Source: Burhinus oedicnemus (taxonomy: Eukaryota; Chordata; Aves; Charadriiformes; Burhinidae). From it: 64,000 nucleotides of DNA. The DNA is taken from the NCBI GenBank assembly GCA_008921705.1, contig VFFE01006712.1, positions 124,001 to 188,000 of the forward strand, in the 5' to 3' direction. The number at the start of each line of letters is the position of its first letter. Position 1 is the stretch's first letter. Positions 12,591 through 26,600 of the stretch are shown here, piece after piece. Below the pieces are notes generated by a model. That model made no database searches. It was given only the letters and a program-made list of their open reading frames with translations, and was not told the DNA's origin. Position numbers and translations under genes: made by a program.

Positions 12591-15500
12591 GTAAGAGCTC
12601 AATGATAATTCTCTTATCCTATTCTTTTTAACACTGGTACGTGAAGCAACTTGATGAGCAAGCTGATTGCCGCTCACTGGTAAATAGGAGGATGCTTTGA
12701 TTGCCGTGTTATGGTCAAACACAAGTGAAATGCATGGTTTAAAACATTTTCACAAAAGGCTTCATGAAAGAGTAGCACAGATCTGATAAATATATCCTAA
12801 CATATCCCGTTTTTTGAAATTACTTGCTTTTAAGAGCTAAAAATAGTACCTAGAAAGAGGCAAGCCACTGGAAGGAGTCTGACTAAGTGTATGAACATAT
12901 ATAATACTTCCCTCTTTTTCAGGAAAATCTGTGCCAACACTGAACTACAGGCCCCTCAGTGCTGCTTCTGTCATGAACAAAGTCTCCTGAAAGTACTCCA
13001 TTTACCATTTGTAATTATCTATCAGTCTATAATATGAATTCACTCATGTCCCAGATAATGACAGTTTTCATCATTACATGCTTTCTGTTCTCCCCTAAGG
13101 CAAAATCTTTATTTTAAAATTACATGCTTGCAGATTCAATAGCAAATTAAGTCACAGGAATAGATTTGTCAGAAATAGTTAAAGTGTGCATCAAAGCCGC
13201 AGTATAACGGTGTTCAGCATTTTTCTCCTGTCCAGACAAAACTTTTCCTGCAACCAGCTTTTGCACTGCTAGATTTAAGTGTTCTAACTGAAAATTATTT
13301 TAATTATTAAAAAAAGATAGAAGAAAAAAGCACAGTCAGAAGGCAGCCTTCATCTCTCCAAGGCGGCCTGTCGCTTTAAGAGTTACATCACCAAGCAGTG
13401 ACCCTTTCTGTATTTATTCCTACGTTCAAAAAAAAAGACCGCTAAAGCATAAACTGGCCTGTGGGTGCACATCTAGACGCGATCCTTATCTTGCGCAGAC
13501 TGGGGGATCTGGCACAGCTCCCTCTTGCTGTATGTCCTTGCTTTGCTGCCTCCAGGCCACCAGGACAGGACTGAGCGCATCCCTGGCTCTTCTCCCACCC
13601 TGGAGTTGTGGTGCATCTCGTGCAGGCACTTTGGCATGAGAAGTGCTCCCACAGCCTTCCATGTAGAGTCAGGCTGCAGATCCAAACCCACGATTTCTAC
13701 CTGAATTATAAGGTCTCGCTGTTTCCAATGATGTGGTCTCCGGTACCGTTCCCTTCCTCAAAACGCGTGCTCCACTACTGACAGCTATCTCAGCCTGGCA
13801 GCATCCCCTGGGAAACTGCTGCTTTGCCCAAAGTGAGCTCTCGGGAGACAGCAGTGTTGTGTAATATAAAAGCCTGGAGTTTGGCCATGCAGAAGTAGAA
13901 CCCGTTACCAACAACACCTTGGCTTGTTTTGGTGGGGTGTTTTTGGTTTGGTCTGTGCAGAGCAGAATGGCATGTCTTCTTCCATGTTTCACTTCCATTT
14001 TTGTGAATTTTGTGAATTCCAATATTTCAGTAACTAATCTTCTCAGGGAGGAAGAAGTTAGGACTGTTTTTTCTTCATCCTTTGATTTAGCCTCTGTTTT
14101 ATTATTTAGGGGTGGGATGGGAGAATAACATTTGAAGGGAGGGGAAAGAAGGTATGTGTTTAAGGGTTAGAAAAAAAGTCTGTTGAAGGTGCCTTTCGAG
14201 CCTGCTGGCTTCTGTCAGGATACTTGTGTGTTACCACCTCAGTAACTGTGCAATTAAACCAGCAAATGGGTAAGCTTCTCCTGGGGAGACTTGCTTATGG
14301 AATAATTCTTCTAAGTCAGATCTGAATCAGATGGATGGGAGGAGTGAAGGTTTCTGTACTATTGTGATACCTGTGTTCATGTAAGAGTTTCTGGTATAAT
14401 GCTTTAAATTGATTAGATCATCAAGGAACAAGCAAGCAGAAACACTAAACCCAGAATGCTAAAGGTGACCTCAGCTCCTCTGAGTGGTGTTGGTGCTGTC
14501 AGCGGGGTGTCCTGGGTGACTGAGGCAGCCTAAATGCAGGTTGTTATTGAACTGTAGACATGGAAACTTCTTGTGACAGTGTTAAAAAAAAATATATAAT
14601 TCTTTTGAATGTCTTTTCTCAAAGTCTTGCAGTGCTTACAGCACTTTTTCTTTCACTAGTGTGTATAAAAGGCATGCTGAAAAAGTTTGCTTGCAGAGTT
14701 ATAATTAGAAAATGTTCACTGGAAATAACATGAGTAGAAGAAAATAATAGTAAATAGTAGCATTTATATCTCTCTATGGACAGATTATCTGCCGATAAAT
14801 ACTGTTATTCATCAGTTTTTTTGAACTTTTGTACTCCAAAGTGTGCTAAAAAAGAGCTACTGTAGGTGTGCAGTGTATTGATGGCCTTTCTAGGTCTTAT
14901 AGCACTTGAAAACAAAATGCTTGGGTTTAGAACTATTTTTTTTTTTTTTTTTTTTTGCATTCAGTGTGTGCTGTAAGCATCACAGACTGAACAAGGATCC
15001 ACTGAGTGGAATGGTTCTTTTTTTTTTTATGGCAATCGGGAAGTGACATGAGAGAGTTGTGAGCTTTTTATTGAGACTTACAGATATTATAGCTAAAAGA
15101 AAAAACAAATAGCTTCTCGTTCATTGTAGGATTATTTTCCTTGTCTTCAGTGGACTTTGGAAAAATTGTGTTAAACTTACCAAAGTGATTTGGAAACTCA
15201 AAAGGTAGAAAATCAAGTATATTCTGTATCATAAGGTGATGGTTTAAGACCTCACTGATTGATGCAATGTAGTTACTGAGGATAAGGAAGCTTCTTGTCA
15301 GCAAGAGGATTTTTTGACACCTAAGCAGTCCAGTTTAGATCACAGCCTTTGGCCTGATCACTGTGACTGCCTTGTGAGTGGCAAAGCCGATTAGATTTAT
15401 AAACATAAATGCGAATCCACAAAGACTAAAAAATACTGTATGAGGCATGTAAGAACTTAGAAATGGCAAAACTGTATAGGCTGGGAGCAGAAGATTTCTT

Positions 15501-18500
15501 GATGGTATTTACACTTTCTTGCAATCCCTTAGCTATTCTTAAAAAAAAAATATATATACTTTCTATTTGCTAAAAATTAGCTTACCCTTCTTTGTGCCTC
15601 ATGTCTGATTTTGGCCCGTCAAGGCTAAGAAGAATGGCCCTAATGCTTGGGGTCCAGAATAGAGATGTGTAGTAGGAAAGGTAATTAAGAAGAACTGAAG
15701 TTCAATGTAAAGCTCTGTAAGAATAAACACTTCAGTATTCTTGTCTGTTCCATTTTTCTCATGGGATAAATCCTATCCTACTAGGATAAACATCTGTACA
15801 GGGTCAGCAGTTTGGATGATGTTACAGTAAGTTCACTGGCATCTGTAGAATTGCACTCTCTTGCACCAAATGGAAGTATGTACCTTTTTTTTTTTCTTAA
15901 ACTGCAGTATTTTCCTAAATTATGAAGAAATTTTAGGCGGGCAACTAATCTTCATGACTTGGTGAGTATTCAGTGATGTGTAAAATGCACCTAAGCCAAC
16001 TTCAAACTGTTAAAATATTTTTAAATGCAATTCATTCTTAAAAAGCTTCAGAGAAGGACTGTATTTTAGTGGCTATTTTTTTCCCCTCCGATTTTGTTCT
16101 GTGATGCTATGAAGGCCTCCTTCTTCCTGTTTAAAACTAAATTGAGAGTGAAGGTATTAACCCCCCGGTCTGTGGCCTGGATGAAAGCTGAGCCAGTGAA
16201 AGTAGGAAGCTGAGATTTGTTTCAATGTAAATGCCTGGTGAGAGATCACTCTTTTTTTTCCCTCTAAAGCGTCTTACCTTTTCTAAAATCACATAATTGC
16301 TGCCCTGGGAGGGGATCTGGAAAGCAGATCTGATTCTCCTCCCAGCAAAATCGACAGTGCAGTGTCCATTGATGTTGCTTACTATGGAATCGAGCTGTCA
16401 GTTCTTTACTGGGCAATCTATTGCCTACCCCAGGCACTTAAAAACTATGAACCAAGAAGCAGCACCAGGGGGTTGCCATGGGTACAATGGAAAAAAAATA
16501 TGGACAAAGGGTAGGTGTTTGGTTTATTTACTTGCTGCTTTCCACACGTCTGCTTTGTGATTTCAAACCACTCACTGAAAGCAGAAGGTTTAGAAGCTAA
16601 TGGGAAGTGCAGCTGCTGATCAATAAGCATGTAATGGGGATTTTTAAGGAGAACATTAAATATCATGAGACCCGCTATGGAAGTGTAAGAGCTGTTGGGT
16701 CTTGATCTGAGGGAGCATTAGGGATGGAGTTAGAGGAGGAACAGCGTGGCCTGTTCCCATCGTAAATGATTTTCTCCTGGTGCTTGTGCACGTTTGCAGC
16801 TCTGTCAACTAGGTCACTGCAGTGGAAACTGCATGTGTCGCTGAGTTGGGGAAATGGATGGATTTGCTAAATTTGCTCCCATTACCCACCACTTAGCCAC
16901 GATTTGACAGGCTCATGGTTACACATTTAAGCAAACATAGAAAGGGACACAGGGACAGGACACATTTTCCCAGCTGAACTCTGAGTAAACTTTGCAAGCA
17001 AGCTGAAATAAGAACTGTTAAATATGTAATGAAATGATTAAGCATTAGATTTTAATTTAGGAAAAATACATTATTTAGAAACACACTCCCATAGAGACCA
17101 TATATACACAGGTGATACGCCATCCTAAGATGAAGATTGTCATGGAGCTTTGACCATCTCGCACGTAATCTCTCCAGTGCCCTACTAAACTCTTCAAATC
17201 TCTGGACAAATGAAAACTTTCAGAAACATTTCCTCTTTTCCCAAGACACTTGCACTAATGTAGACTTTGCAAAGATGTAGGACAGGCAGAGTTTGGGCTC
17301 GGATGACTTCTGGAGTTCCTTTTCAGAATTGCTACTTTATGCCATGCCATATCAGGATTAAATATTAAACAGATTAATTCACATGGGAAAGATGAAGCTT
17401 TTTCTGGCTCAGGAAATCCAACACTAGGTTCTGATGCTGGACAATTTTCAAGGCACATCACTAGCAAGGATATTTTTGTGACTGTTGAACTCTTAGCTCA
17501 TGTTTTCAAGTGTCTCCTGGTTGTTTTCTCTTCCTTCACGGTAATTAAAATACCTGGCAGTTTGCCTGAGAAGTTGATTCCAATGTTTCATTTTTAAAAA
17601 TGAATGCAGATTAGTGTTGTGTAAGTGAACATCACTATGCAAGAGGACACAGAGATGCCTATGCCACGTGAAAGCTGCGTGATTCAAGACCCTGTCTTCC
17701 TGCACAGTGGTCTGGTTTTGTCCTGGATGCAGGAGAGGGCTACATTCTTAAACCTTTTCTAACTGAAGTAAGGCATGTATATGTGTCTTTATGTCCGTTG
17801 ATAAACTAAGGTCCTGTCTAAATGAGAACTTTAATCATTTTAGAAACCACATAGTACTCAACTATATGGGTAGATAATCTTTTCAGTCATATTAAAGCAG
17901 TTGTTGATTTATTCCCTTGTAAACTGCCAGAGAACACACTGAATGAGAAACAGAGCTGCTCATGATTTTATTTTACAGTTCAGCTGCCTTGTGACCTTAA
18001 ACACATAATTTTCTTCTTAATCTTTTGCCTTCATTTTCTACACTGTGTCTTAGACTCACTACGCTAATCTAAGGTACTTAAATTTAGAGTACAGTCTTCT
18101 AACATACTGGAAACGCTCTGCTTACGTGATGCAATTGAGACCTCAGGTGAAATGAATAGCTCTACTGTAGGAAGATATATTTACTTCCAGCAGTAAGGAC
18201 ATAATCTCCCTTGTCCCTTGGCTTGATCCTGCAAGAGCTCAAGCCTGAAGTTTTCTGAGCCTTGATACAGCAAATACTCACCTCCCAATGCAAAACTACT
18301 CTGCAGCTCCTCACCTGCCCACTGAATGTAGGTAGCTCCTTTTCCAGTGGCTTGGGATGGGATTAAAAGTAATTATTTCTATAAATAAAGCTGATAGCAA
18401 GCACAACTAATCAGTAATGTTTAAGAAAAATTAGTTCTGCATCAGACCCCAAAAATATTCTCTGTTTGGACTGTGTAGACTCTGTTATGCCTGCAGTCAA

Positions 18501-19284
18501 CATGACCCATACAGGCTTTCCTAGGTAGTTATTCAGTATCAGAAATGCTCTTCAAAGTCTGTGTGTGTGGGGGGGAGTCTGATTAACGGGAATAGGTCAA
18601 AGGTACTTACAATTCCTTTATCTAAAAAAGGAGAAATTTTGTCATTACCTAGGGGGCTTTACTTATTTTAATGCAGTGTTACAACTGATGGTTTGTCCTG
18701 AATTTTTCCGCTTAATTTCAAGCACTTGATATGTGTTAGATTGTATAGTAAATGGCAACACAAAAGTACTTGTTCAGGAGATATGTAATCTGAATTCCTC
18801 TTTGGCATCCCCTCTCTAGGGAAACTAAAATTAGTCTGCTGTTCTTTTTATTTAAATAATTAATCAATGAGATAGTGGTGTATTATTAAATACACTTCTG
18901 AGGGTGATATTTACATGGAAAAATGAAACGCTGAACCCTCTTGAGACAGATGGGAATCATCTGACTAAAACCAGACATTTTCCAATCCCCCAGGCTCTTT
19001 TATAATCAATAGAAAAACAAATTTGTACTGCCAGCATGCAAATTGTCTGACGTATTTGAGATGTTCTTTTGAGGGTGATATGAGCTGTGCCCTACAAGCG
19101 CCCCTTCATTTCCACCAGCTATGAAAGGAGCCCAAGCTCAGATATTTGCTCTGTACCTCTCTGAAGTCATGAGATGTCCCTCACAAATAGGGTGCTTATT
19201 GCTCCTTTTGTCATTCTGTCGTTTTCTTACTTTTGCTTATGATTTCCTCCCCACTTCAGTGTCTTCTTCCTGGATGTTGGGTTT
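12591..19284. other. Opsin intron 1, left part
   Basis: The intron begins GTAAGAG and continues to 37900. This section holds no recognised exon or full transposon. Notable simple sequence is a run of 21 T at 14936-14956. A 50-bp stretch at about 12935-12990 faintly resembles a CR1 reverse-transcriptase segment but is too short to call. Confidence 0.6.
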
Positions 19285-20480
19285 ATCATAGAATCATCAC
19301 ATAGTTTGAGTTGGAAGGCACCTTTAAAGGTCATCTAGTCCAACCCCCCTGCAAGGAGCAGGCACATCTTCAACTAGATCAGGTTGCTCAGAGCCCTGTC
19401 CAACCGGACCTTGAATGTTTCCAGGGATGGGGCATCTACCACCTCTCTGGGCAGCCTGTTCCAGGGTTTCACTGCCGCGATTGAGAGATGGGACGCAGCT
19501 TGATGCAAGCTAAATGTCGAGTTTATTAGGACTATCCACAAGTATTTATCCAGATCAGAAGGCAACGTATTTCAAATCGATTGGTGCCTTCGACACATAT
19601 TACAAACTGATTGGTTCATACTCATCTCCTGTGTTAACTGCTAATTGGTTGCCACTAATACAATCTTCTAAACATTTGCTTTCCTTAGCTGTAACAGTCT
19701 TCCCTGTGCAGAACAATAGTTTCTCAGTCATGAGACAACTGCCTAATCTTTATCTACACACAGAGTCAGCACTCCCTATTCTTCTAGGGTACAGCTCTTA
19801 TCTTAATCTACCCAAAGCCTGTGGCCGACAAGGTCCAACACATTTCCTTCCATCAGCTGAACAGCACTAGGACTTTTTCTGAGGCCAGTCAAATCCTGCC
19901 CCACATTTCACCACCCTCATTGTAAAAAATTTCTTCCTTATATCTAGTCTAAATCTACCTTCTTTTAGTTTAAAGCCATCACCCCTTGTCCTATTGCAAC
20001 AGGCCCTGCTAAAAAGTTTGTCCTCATCTTTCTTATAAGCCCCCTTTTAAGTACTGAAAGGCCACAGTAAGGTCTCCCTGGAGCCTTCTCTTCTCCAGCC
20101 TCCAACTGTCTCAGCCTGTCCTCATAGGAGAGGGGTTCCATTCTTCTACTCATTTTTGTGGGCCTCCTCTGGACCTGCTTCAACAGGTCCATGTCTGTCT
20201 TGTGCTGATGACCCCAGAGCCGGACACACAACTCCAGGTGGGTTCTCACCAGAGTGGAGTAGAGGGGCAAAATCACCTCCCTCAGCCTGCTGGCCATGCT
20301 TCTTTTTGATGTGTTCAGGATATGGTTGTCTTTGTGGGCTGTGAGTGCATATTGCCGGCTCATGTCCAATTTTTCATCCACTAGTACCCCTGAGTCCTTC
20401 TCGGCAGAGCTGCTCTCAATCCCTTCATCCCCCAGCCTGTATTGATACCAGGTGTTGCCCCGACCCGGGTGGCCTTTTGA
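19285..20480 (-). mobile_element. CR1 LINE 3' fragment, split by an LTR
   Basis: This is the 3' end of a CR1 retrotransposon on the minus strand. The left edge has the CR1 3'-terminal ATTCTATGAT-type signature (reverse complement at 19285-19300). Going right, the minus strand encodes the C-terminal part of ORF2 after the reverse-transcriptase core: motifs YRLG, VLVDEK, ILPLYSTLVRTHLE and VQRRPTKM, with the reading frame largely open from 20522 to 19965. Homology fades near 20480, so the element is 5'-truncated, as is usual for CR1. It is interrupted at 19473-19905 by an unrelated LTR. Removing the LTR and one copy of its target duplication restores continuous CR1 sequence, which dates the CR1 as the older insertion. 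Confidence 0.9.
19473..19905 (-). mobile_element. Solo LTR (probable ERVK-type) nested in CR1
   Basis: The 433-bp block on the minus strand begins TGTGGGGCAGG and ends CGCGGCA, so it has the TG...CA ends of an LTR. It is bounded by a perfect 6-bp duplication, TTTCAC, at 19467-19472 and 19906-19911. The duplicated bases belong to the host CR1. An AATAAA signal lies on the minus strand at 19522-19527, about 50 bp from the 3' end, consistent with R-U5. No internal retroviral genes are present, so it is a solo LTR formed by recombination. A 6-bp duplication is typical of class II (ERVK/alpha-beta-like) avian elements. Class is inferred from that length, not from a database match. The perfect duplication suggests a relatively recent insertion. 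Confidence 0.85.
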
Positions 20481-23400
20481 ACCTCTTGAAGTTCTTAGTT
20501 TATTTCTTGTTCTTATAGGCATTAAACACTATACATGTTGAAATTGCTTGGAATAGTTGTCCAAGAGTGAGTATTTGGAAGACATCTGTTGTGTTTCTGT
20601 GAAGAGGTGCCCAAGTCATCTTACAGAGCTTAAGATCCCACGTTCATCATGTAGGGAAAATGCTGTCTGTTCTTCCTACAGATAATTTGTAGAGCACAAG
20701 TATTGGGCTTCTGTGTTCAATTTAAGTGCCTGAAGCAGAGAATCAGCTTGGACAAAAGTTTTGGAAAACCTGATAAAGAAGGAATTACGCCATGCAGAGA
20801 AAGAGGAAATGGAAGAGCTAATGTCGTACTTTGAACTTTATTCCTGAAATTGGAGACTTCACTCTGGTAGGTGCTTTAACACCAGTTTAGGATAACAGAA
20901 GGTTTTGCCTTCATTACAACAGAGCATCGCCTAACATCTCATTCAATTTTCCCATGTTTTTAAGTCGTTGCAGACCATGGGTGTTGATGCTAACAGTGTT
21001 AGGTCAGATCCTGTGGTGTGTAGTTGGTGTCTGTATCACCAGGCATGGTTGCTTCTGCATCCTCTGGTTTGGGCAGCCCCAGCTTGAGCCCCATCTCCAT
21101 GCCATACTGCAGTGGGACTGTGGGGTGCATCAGAACCCCCCCCTTCCCTCCTCTTCACTCCTTCCAGCTTTCAGCACAGCAGAAATTCAAGCACATGGCT
21201 CAAACGGGAGCTGGAGTGTGTTCTGAACAGGTCACTGATCCCCGTGTGCCCTCAGCTTGCACCAGAAGCCATGGGTAGGTTGAGTCATCGTATTTTCCCT
21301 TGGCTGCCATCCTTAACATTTTCTGCTGTGTTTTGTTGTATGACAATGTAAAGTCTATTTTCCTAATGCCTGACCAGAAGACAACAGAAGAACACATGCA
21401 GAGATATCAACAGAGAAGGGTGGACAGCAGCTTGTGTATGTGTCCCTGGAAAGAGAGACAGGACAGAAGAATTCTGTAAGGAACTCGATAACTTCTTTGG
21501 CATTTTTTGACCATAGTTGTCAGCTGTCCATGTAAAAAAATGTTCTGCCCATGCCCAAAGTCTGTTTCTGTGCATGTGCAAGTGACTACAAATTTCTGCC
21601 AATGTTTGATGCCTCCTTATTGAGCAGCCATGCTTGCAGTCCAGTTTCATACTTTTGGTTCCGGGACACTGCTCTACGTTGTGACCACGTGTTGCAGAAC
21701 GCTAAGGACTTAGTGGAAGGAAGTGCACAAATAACATCACTTCACATAGAGACCTGGAATGGGAGCTTAAAGGCAAAGACCACATCGGATTTCTTGCAAA
21801 ATTATCCCGATGGTGAATTGAGTCTAAGAGGTCATGGCTGTAAGCTGTGTTTGAGATGATGGAACAGCGTTTCTGTCAGAGTTAAGTTTAATCATTTGTG
21901 TTTGTAGGTCCTTTTCCCTAATCCTGGGTCACCACGTTAACCCAGGCAATGCTATGCCTGATGTCGGTTTTTCTATTACTTTAGGAAAAAGCAGAAACAA
22001 GCTGTGCCGGTAGTCAGGCCACATACATGGGAAGAAATATGTTACCAAAATGTAGCTGGCTTTCTGGTCCCTCAGTGAGTAAAATGAAATAAACTTAGAG
22101 CCCAGCAAATAAGCAATAATCAGTCCAAAAAAGTATATTAGAGAACAATGGACTTTGCTTGTGAAAGGCTATTAAATCATATTCTATTTAACTTTGTGTT
22201 TAATAATCTCTGGTAACTTAAGACCATCTGCATGCTGACATACCTGAACAGAATTTGATAATTTTTTGGAAAACTTTTAAGCTTTACTTGTAGTCCCTGA
22301 AGTATACCAGAGAGAGGATATTAGCTCTGGCTGCTTAAATCCAAGCTATATACCTAGTGGCTTTTTCTTAACTGATGATATTAATTTTCTATATCCATTT
22401 CTTCTTAGGAAGCATTTAAGCAGAATGCTACATCTTCCAGTCTAGTAAGCAAATGAATAACTACAGGCTTTTCAGTGATAAAAGGGATTGGCATAGTTCC
22501 GAATAGTGACACAATGATAGGTAATAACTAGTGATTTCATTTTTACCCCTTTTTCTCAGCTGTGGCCAATACTTCACACTTAAAGTAATCACTGGGGGGG
22601 GGGGTGTTGTTGGTTTCTTTTTTTCTGTTAGTGTGTCTTCCAGTTTTCTGATTAGAAATGCCTATGATAATGAGAAAATAACTTGCAGTAGATTGTTAAA
22701 AGTGTGCTGACATGGAAAAATAAGTTTCTTCAAAAGCTGGAGCTATCCTGTTTACATTTGTATTTTTCTAGGTATCAGCACTAGCTGAGAAACTGTTTCT
22801 GAAACATGAGATTCAGTAAATGTCTAGTAAGTTAATAAACTACAGCCTCTATTGATTCACACACCGCTTACTGTTCCTGTTGATTTCACAGCTAACGTAA
22901 TTCACTACTTAAGTAATCCAAATGTCTCCTGTTACTGGGAGGTTTGTGGGTTTGGTTTTGTTGTTTTTTGGGGGTTTTTTTATTGTTTTTTTTTTTTTAT
23001 TAATTTTTTTAATACTAAGTCAAAATGACCTCTGGCTGCTGTAAATTTTTCCGGAACTGATACAGGCAGGATGAATGTTTCATACCTGCAGACAGCAAAT
23101 GCAAGGGAGCACCACTCCAGGTAGCCGTTTCCTTCCCCTGACATCCCACCGTTACTTTTCTGTGAAGTGTCCCTGTGCTTTCACATCTGAGTGGTTTGGG
23201 ACTTGGTTACCCCCTCTCTCTCCCCATGCCGTGCTGGCCCAGCGCGAATCAGGGGAGGCAGATGAGCAAGTGTACAAGGGTGAAGCCTCAGGTTCCCTGG
23301 GGTGCCCGACTCCCTTCTCATCTCTTGGTGGTCCAGATGGTAATGCCTCTAATCAAGGTCATCTGGGCACCATCTTTAAAACTGCTGTGCCAGACTTCAT

Positions 23401-25949
23401 GTCCTTTGGCTGAAGGTTTCTCATGTCAGCTGTCAGCATCAGGCTCAATTGCTGTGGGCAATTTCAGCCAACAGCTCTTCCTGAAATGTGGCAAAGCTAC
23501 GTTACCTCTCCTGTTTGAGGTTTCTTAAACTCACTTCACAGACAGATGCCAATATGTTGGAAGTACAATGTCCTCCTACAGCCAGATACAAACTTCTACT
23601 GTTCCTTATGAAACTATAGCAGCCACAATGCAGAAGGCTAGTGACTCACTTGGGGTAAGCTGTAAATCTTTGCATATATTTCACAGTGTTTTATCAGAAG
23701 CAGACATTCACTATGTGCTAATTTTCTAGTGTTGTTTTTCAATTGTATTTTCTATTCTGTTTCTTTTTTTTTTTCTTTTTCTCTATTGTTTCTATTGGTT
23801 TCACTAATGCAATCCAGAGCAGAAATAGTAGATAACTATGGGAAGAAGGGATCGAGGCTTCAGATGAGTCAATAGATGGAAACTGTTTCATGCTGAATTA
23901 TTTTTGTAGAGATTTATAACAATAGAAATTTGTTCAGGACCAAATAACTATCAGAAAAAAATGGGGAGAAGAAAGCAGACTTGATTGTGAAAATTTTTCA
24001 TAAAGAATAGTTTGATCATCTTTAAAAATCAACAGCAATGTAAAACTTTGCTTAGATTAGGACTCTTAACAATTTCTAAGATTCAAAATCATTAGTTAAT
24101 TCGCGTATTTGGCACTTCATTGCTAGATAGCTAAGTGTTGTCCGAGCCTAGTACAGACCTCTGAGATAGTACTGAAATAGCACGCCTAACATCTGGCAAG
24201 ATTTGCTTTGAGCTAAGAAATGGTATGAATTTTACAAAAGCACAGATAATCCCCTTTAACTTGTCCCTATGAAAGTTTTAGAACACACAGTGGTTGGATA
24301 CAGTTGGGCCTGTGTTAGATTTCTTACGTGCATATGCATGCTGAAACATCACTGTTTGCCAAATTTACACTTTGTGGGTAATTTCTGTTCTGCGTTCAAG
24401 CTGTTTATGAAGTTACCAGGGGACCTCTTTACACTGACGCATTTAATCACCCTGATGAAATTATGCAAGCTGCTCGGGCGCTGTGCAGCAGGCAGCCCAA
24501 GGCAGAGTCTCCTGGAGCGGGGATCTCGATGCATGGTGGTCGGGAGTGCCTGCACGGCGGGAGAGGCTGATTGAGCCTTCTGCCTCCGTGTGAGTTCAGC
24601 AGGAGTTAATTAGAAACAGTTCTAGGGTAGGAAGTAACATCATAGGGATGAGAAGTTACAAATTCTGCCTCTTAATGAAAGGGTGGAATATCTAAATGGT
24701 ACGTGGGTGTGTATTATGTGTACGTTCTGCACACTGACTACCGTGCACAAAGCAGCTCTTCTCCATTGCAAGTCTTTCTAAAAAGTCCCAGCAGTTTACC
24801 TTAATTTATCCAAACTTCCAAATTTTGCTCCGTTTTTCACCTGCTCAGCTTTCAGAGAAAGAACTTGTGGCAGCACAAGAGGGCCAAGGTCCAGCAATGA
24901 CTGCGTGAGGATGTTCGGGATTGCTTTACTGCGTGTGTTTCTTAAAGTGTATTTCTATTTAATAATCTTGTGAGAGGCAAAAGCAGCATCAGAGGAGAAA
25001 GGCTGCCAGATAAATATGCCAGTCAGGATTTAAATGGACTTTTTCTAATGGGTAGAAAGCAGGTTATGAGGCAAGACAAAGCCATAGCTTAATATTCTTT
25101 GTGATAAGAGCAGTAGACGTGCCACCATCTGGTTTGCTCCATATAACAGTTTTTCTCTATTGGTCAGTGCATCAAGGGGTGTTTAACAGGGAATTTGAGG
25201 ATGAGAATGAGTAGGAGTTTTACAAGTGTTAATAACTTTTCTGGGGTTGCAGGCACTCAGACCTTTGGGAAAGAAATATTAATAGTAGATGCAGGCAGGT
25301 AATGGCCTCTTACTGTGCTGTAATTGTTTCTTCTTATCATTTTAATAACTAAACAATAGTTGTGGCTTGCAAAGGGGTGTGTATATCCATACTAAGTTTT
25401 TGCCATTCAAAAATTTTCCCCAGCTAAGCTTCTAAAATGCTTAACTTAATGTTAGGATAACTCAATGTTAGGATAACTTAGGATAAGCAGCATCCAATGA
25501 TATTTTTCCAGTACGTAGTCCCAGCAGCCTGTGATTTGTGGTGTAAGGACTTCATCCCTGAATTAGTGCTGTTGAGTCTAATAGGTCTTCCTGGATATCT
25601 CTCCCAGGCCGCTTGCTTTCAGGAACCCTGCAAAAATTTGGTATGCACAATATAGTATGCCAAGGGGTTCCACTTCTTAACTATGTACTACGCAAAAAAA
25701 GAGTACCTTCTTCTGTTAATTCTGAGTCTGCAACCTGATGATTTCACTTGAAAACCCAGTTCTTGTATTGTGGGAAACACTAAATAATCTTCCCCCATGC
25801 ACCTTTTCACATTTTCTCTTCTTTTATCTGTTTTCCTTTTCTAATAATCCCTGATGTTTGCTTTTCTAAATGCTGCTGGGCATTGCTGCTTAGTGGAAGT
25901 GGTTTGCATAAAGCTATCTATCATAAGTCTCTTTGCAGAGTAGTCAGTC
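20481..25949. other. Opsin intron 1, middle part
   Basis: No exon was recognised between the two CR1 copies. Low-complexity features are a G-run near 22593-22604, a T/G-rich stretch at about 22940-23010 and a T-rich run at about 23760-23785. A 16-bp tandem duplication at 25448-25479 is listed separately. Confidence 0.55.
25448..25479. repeat. 16-bp tandem duplication
   Basis: Two copies of AATGTTAGGATAACT(C/T) sit head to tail (25448-25463 and 25464-25479), differing only at the last base. They are followed by a partial third copy. Confidence 0.85.
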
Positions 25950-26600
25950 AGTCAGAAACAATCGCTGTGTATTTAAAGCTAGGACTGTTTTCCTCCACAT
26001 ATGGCAGTTTGCATCAGTATTGCATTTCATCTGCTCAGTGACTCAGTTTCATGCGGTTGTTCTGCAGTACTTCGCAGTCAGCTTTTGTTGATTTTGAGTT
26101 ATTCAGCATAGTATAATCAGCAAACTTCACTCTTTACCATCTTTTCCAGATCATTTATTAATGTGATGAATAACCCAGGACCGAGTACAGATCCATAGGG
26201 GACTTTGCTGGCCACAGTTTCCACTGAGAAAACTAATTATTTTCTCCTGTTCTTTATTTCCTGCCTCTAATCAATTATTTATCCATGTGAAGATCTCTGT
26301 TACTGCAAGGCAGCTTACTCTCCTTAAGAGCCTTTGGGCTAGTCAAAGCCGTTCAGAAATCCAACTAGTCTTTATCAAATGTGTCACCCCTGCCTGCGTG
26401 GCATTGCCAAGGACCTCTAACGAATTAGTGCGGGATGGCTTCCCTCCACACTAGTCATGCTGGCTTGTCCCAGAACGTTGTACCTCCTTATACATCCACT
26501 ACTATATTCTCTAGTGTAATTTCTATCCAGTGTTGCAGATTAGATTTGTCGGTTGGATGAAATGTACTGGAAAGGATTCCTGTCTGCATCAGTTACAAAC
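25950..26600 (-). mobile_element. Old CR1 reverse-transcriptase relic
   Basis: The minus strand retains eroded CR1 ORF2 reverse-transcriptase landmarks in the right order. From high to low coordinate, these are a remnant of the YLDFSKAFD block (about 26370), a remnant of the SVLGPxLFxxxINDLE block (about 26190-26150), then FADYT in place of the catalytic FADD (about 26100), followed by a lysine- and leucine-rich connection segment. Many stops and indels are present, so it is non-coding. Divergence is much greater than in the other CR1 copies here, which implies an old insertion. Boundaries are approximate. Confidence 0.75.

Noticed and set aside
12935..12990. Short CR1-like stretch (ACTACAGGCCCCTCAGTG region)
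   Set aside because: Only about 50 bp resembles the RT-start block, with no flanking motifs. Too short to call.
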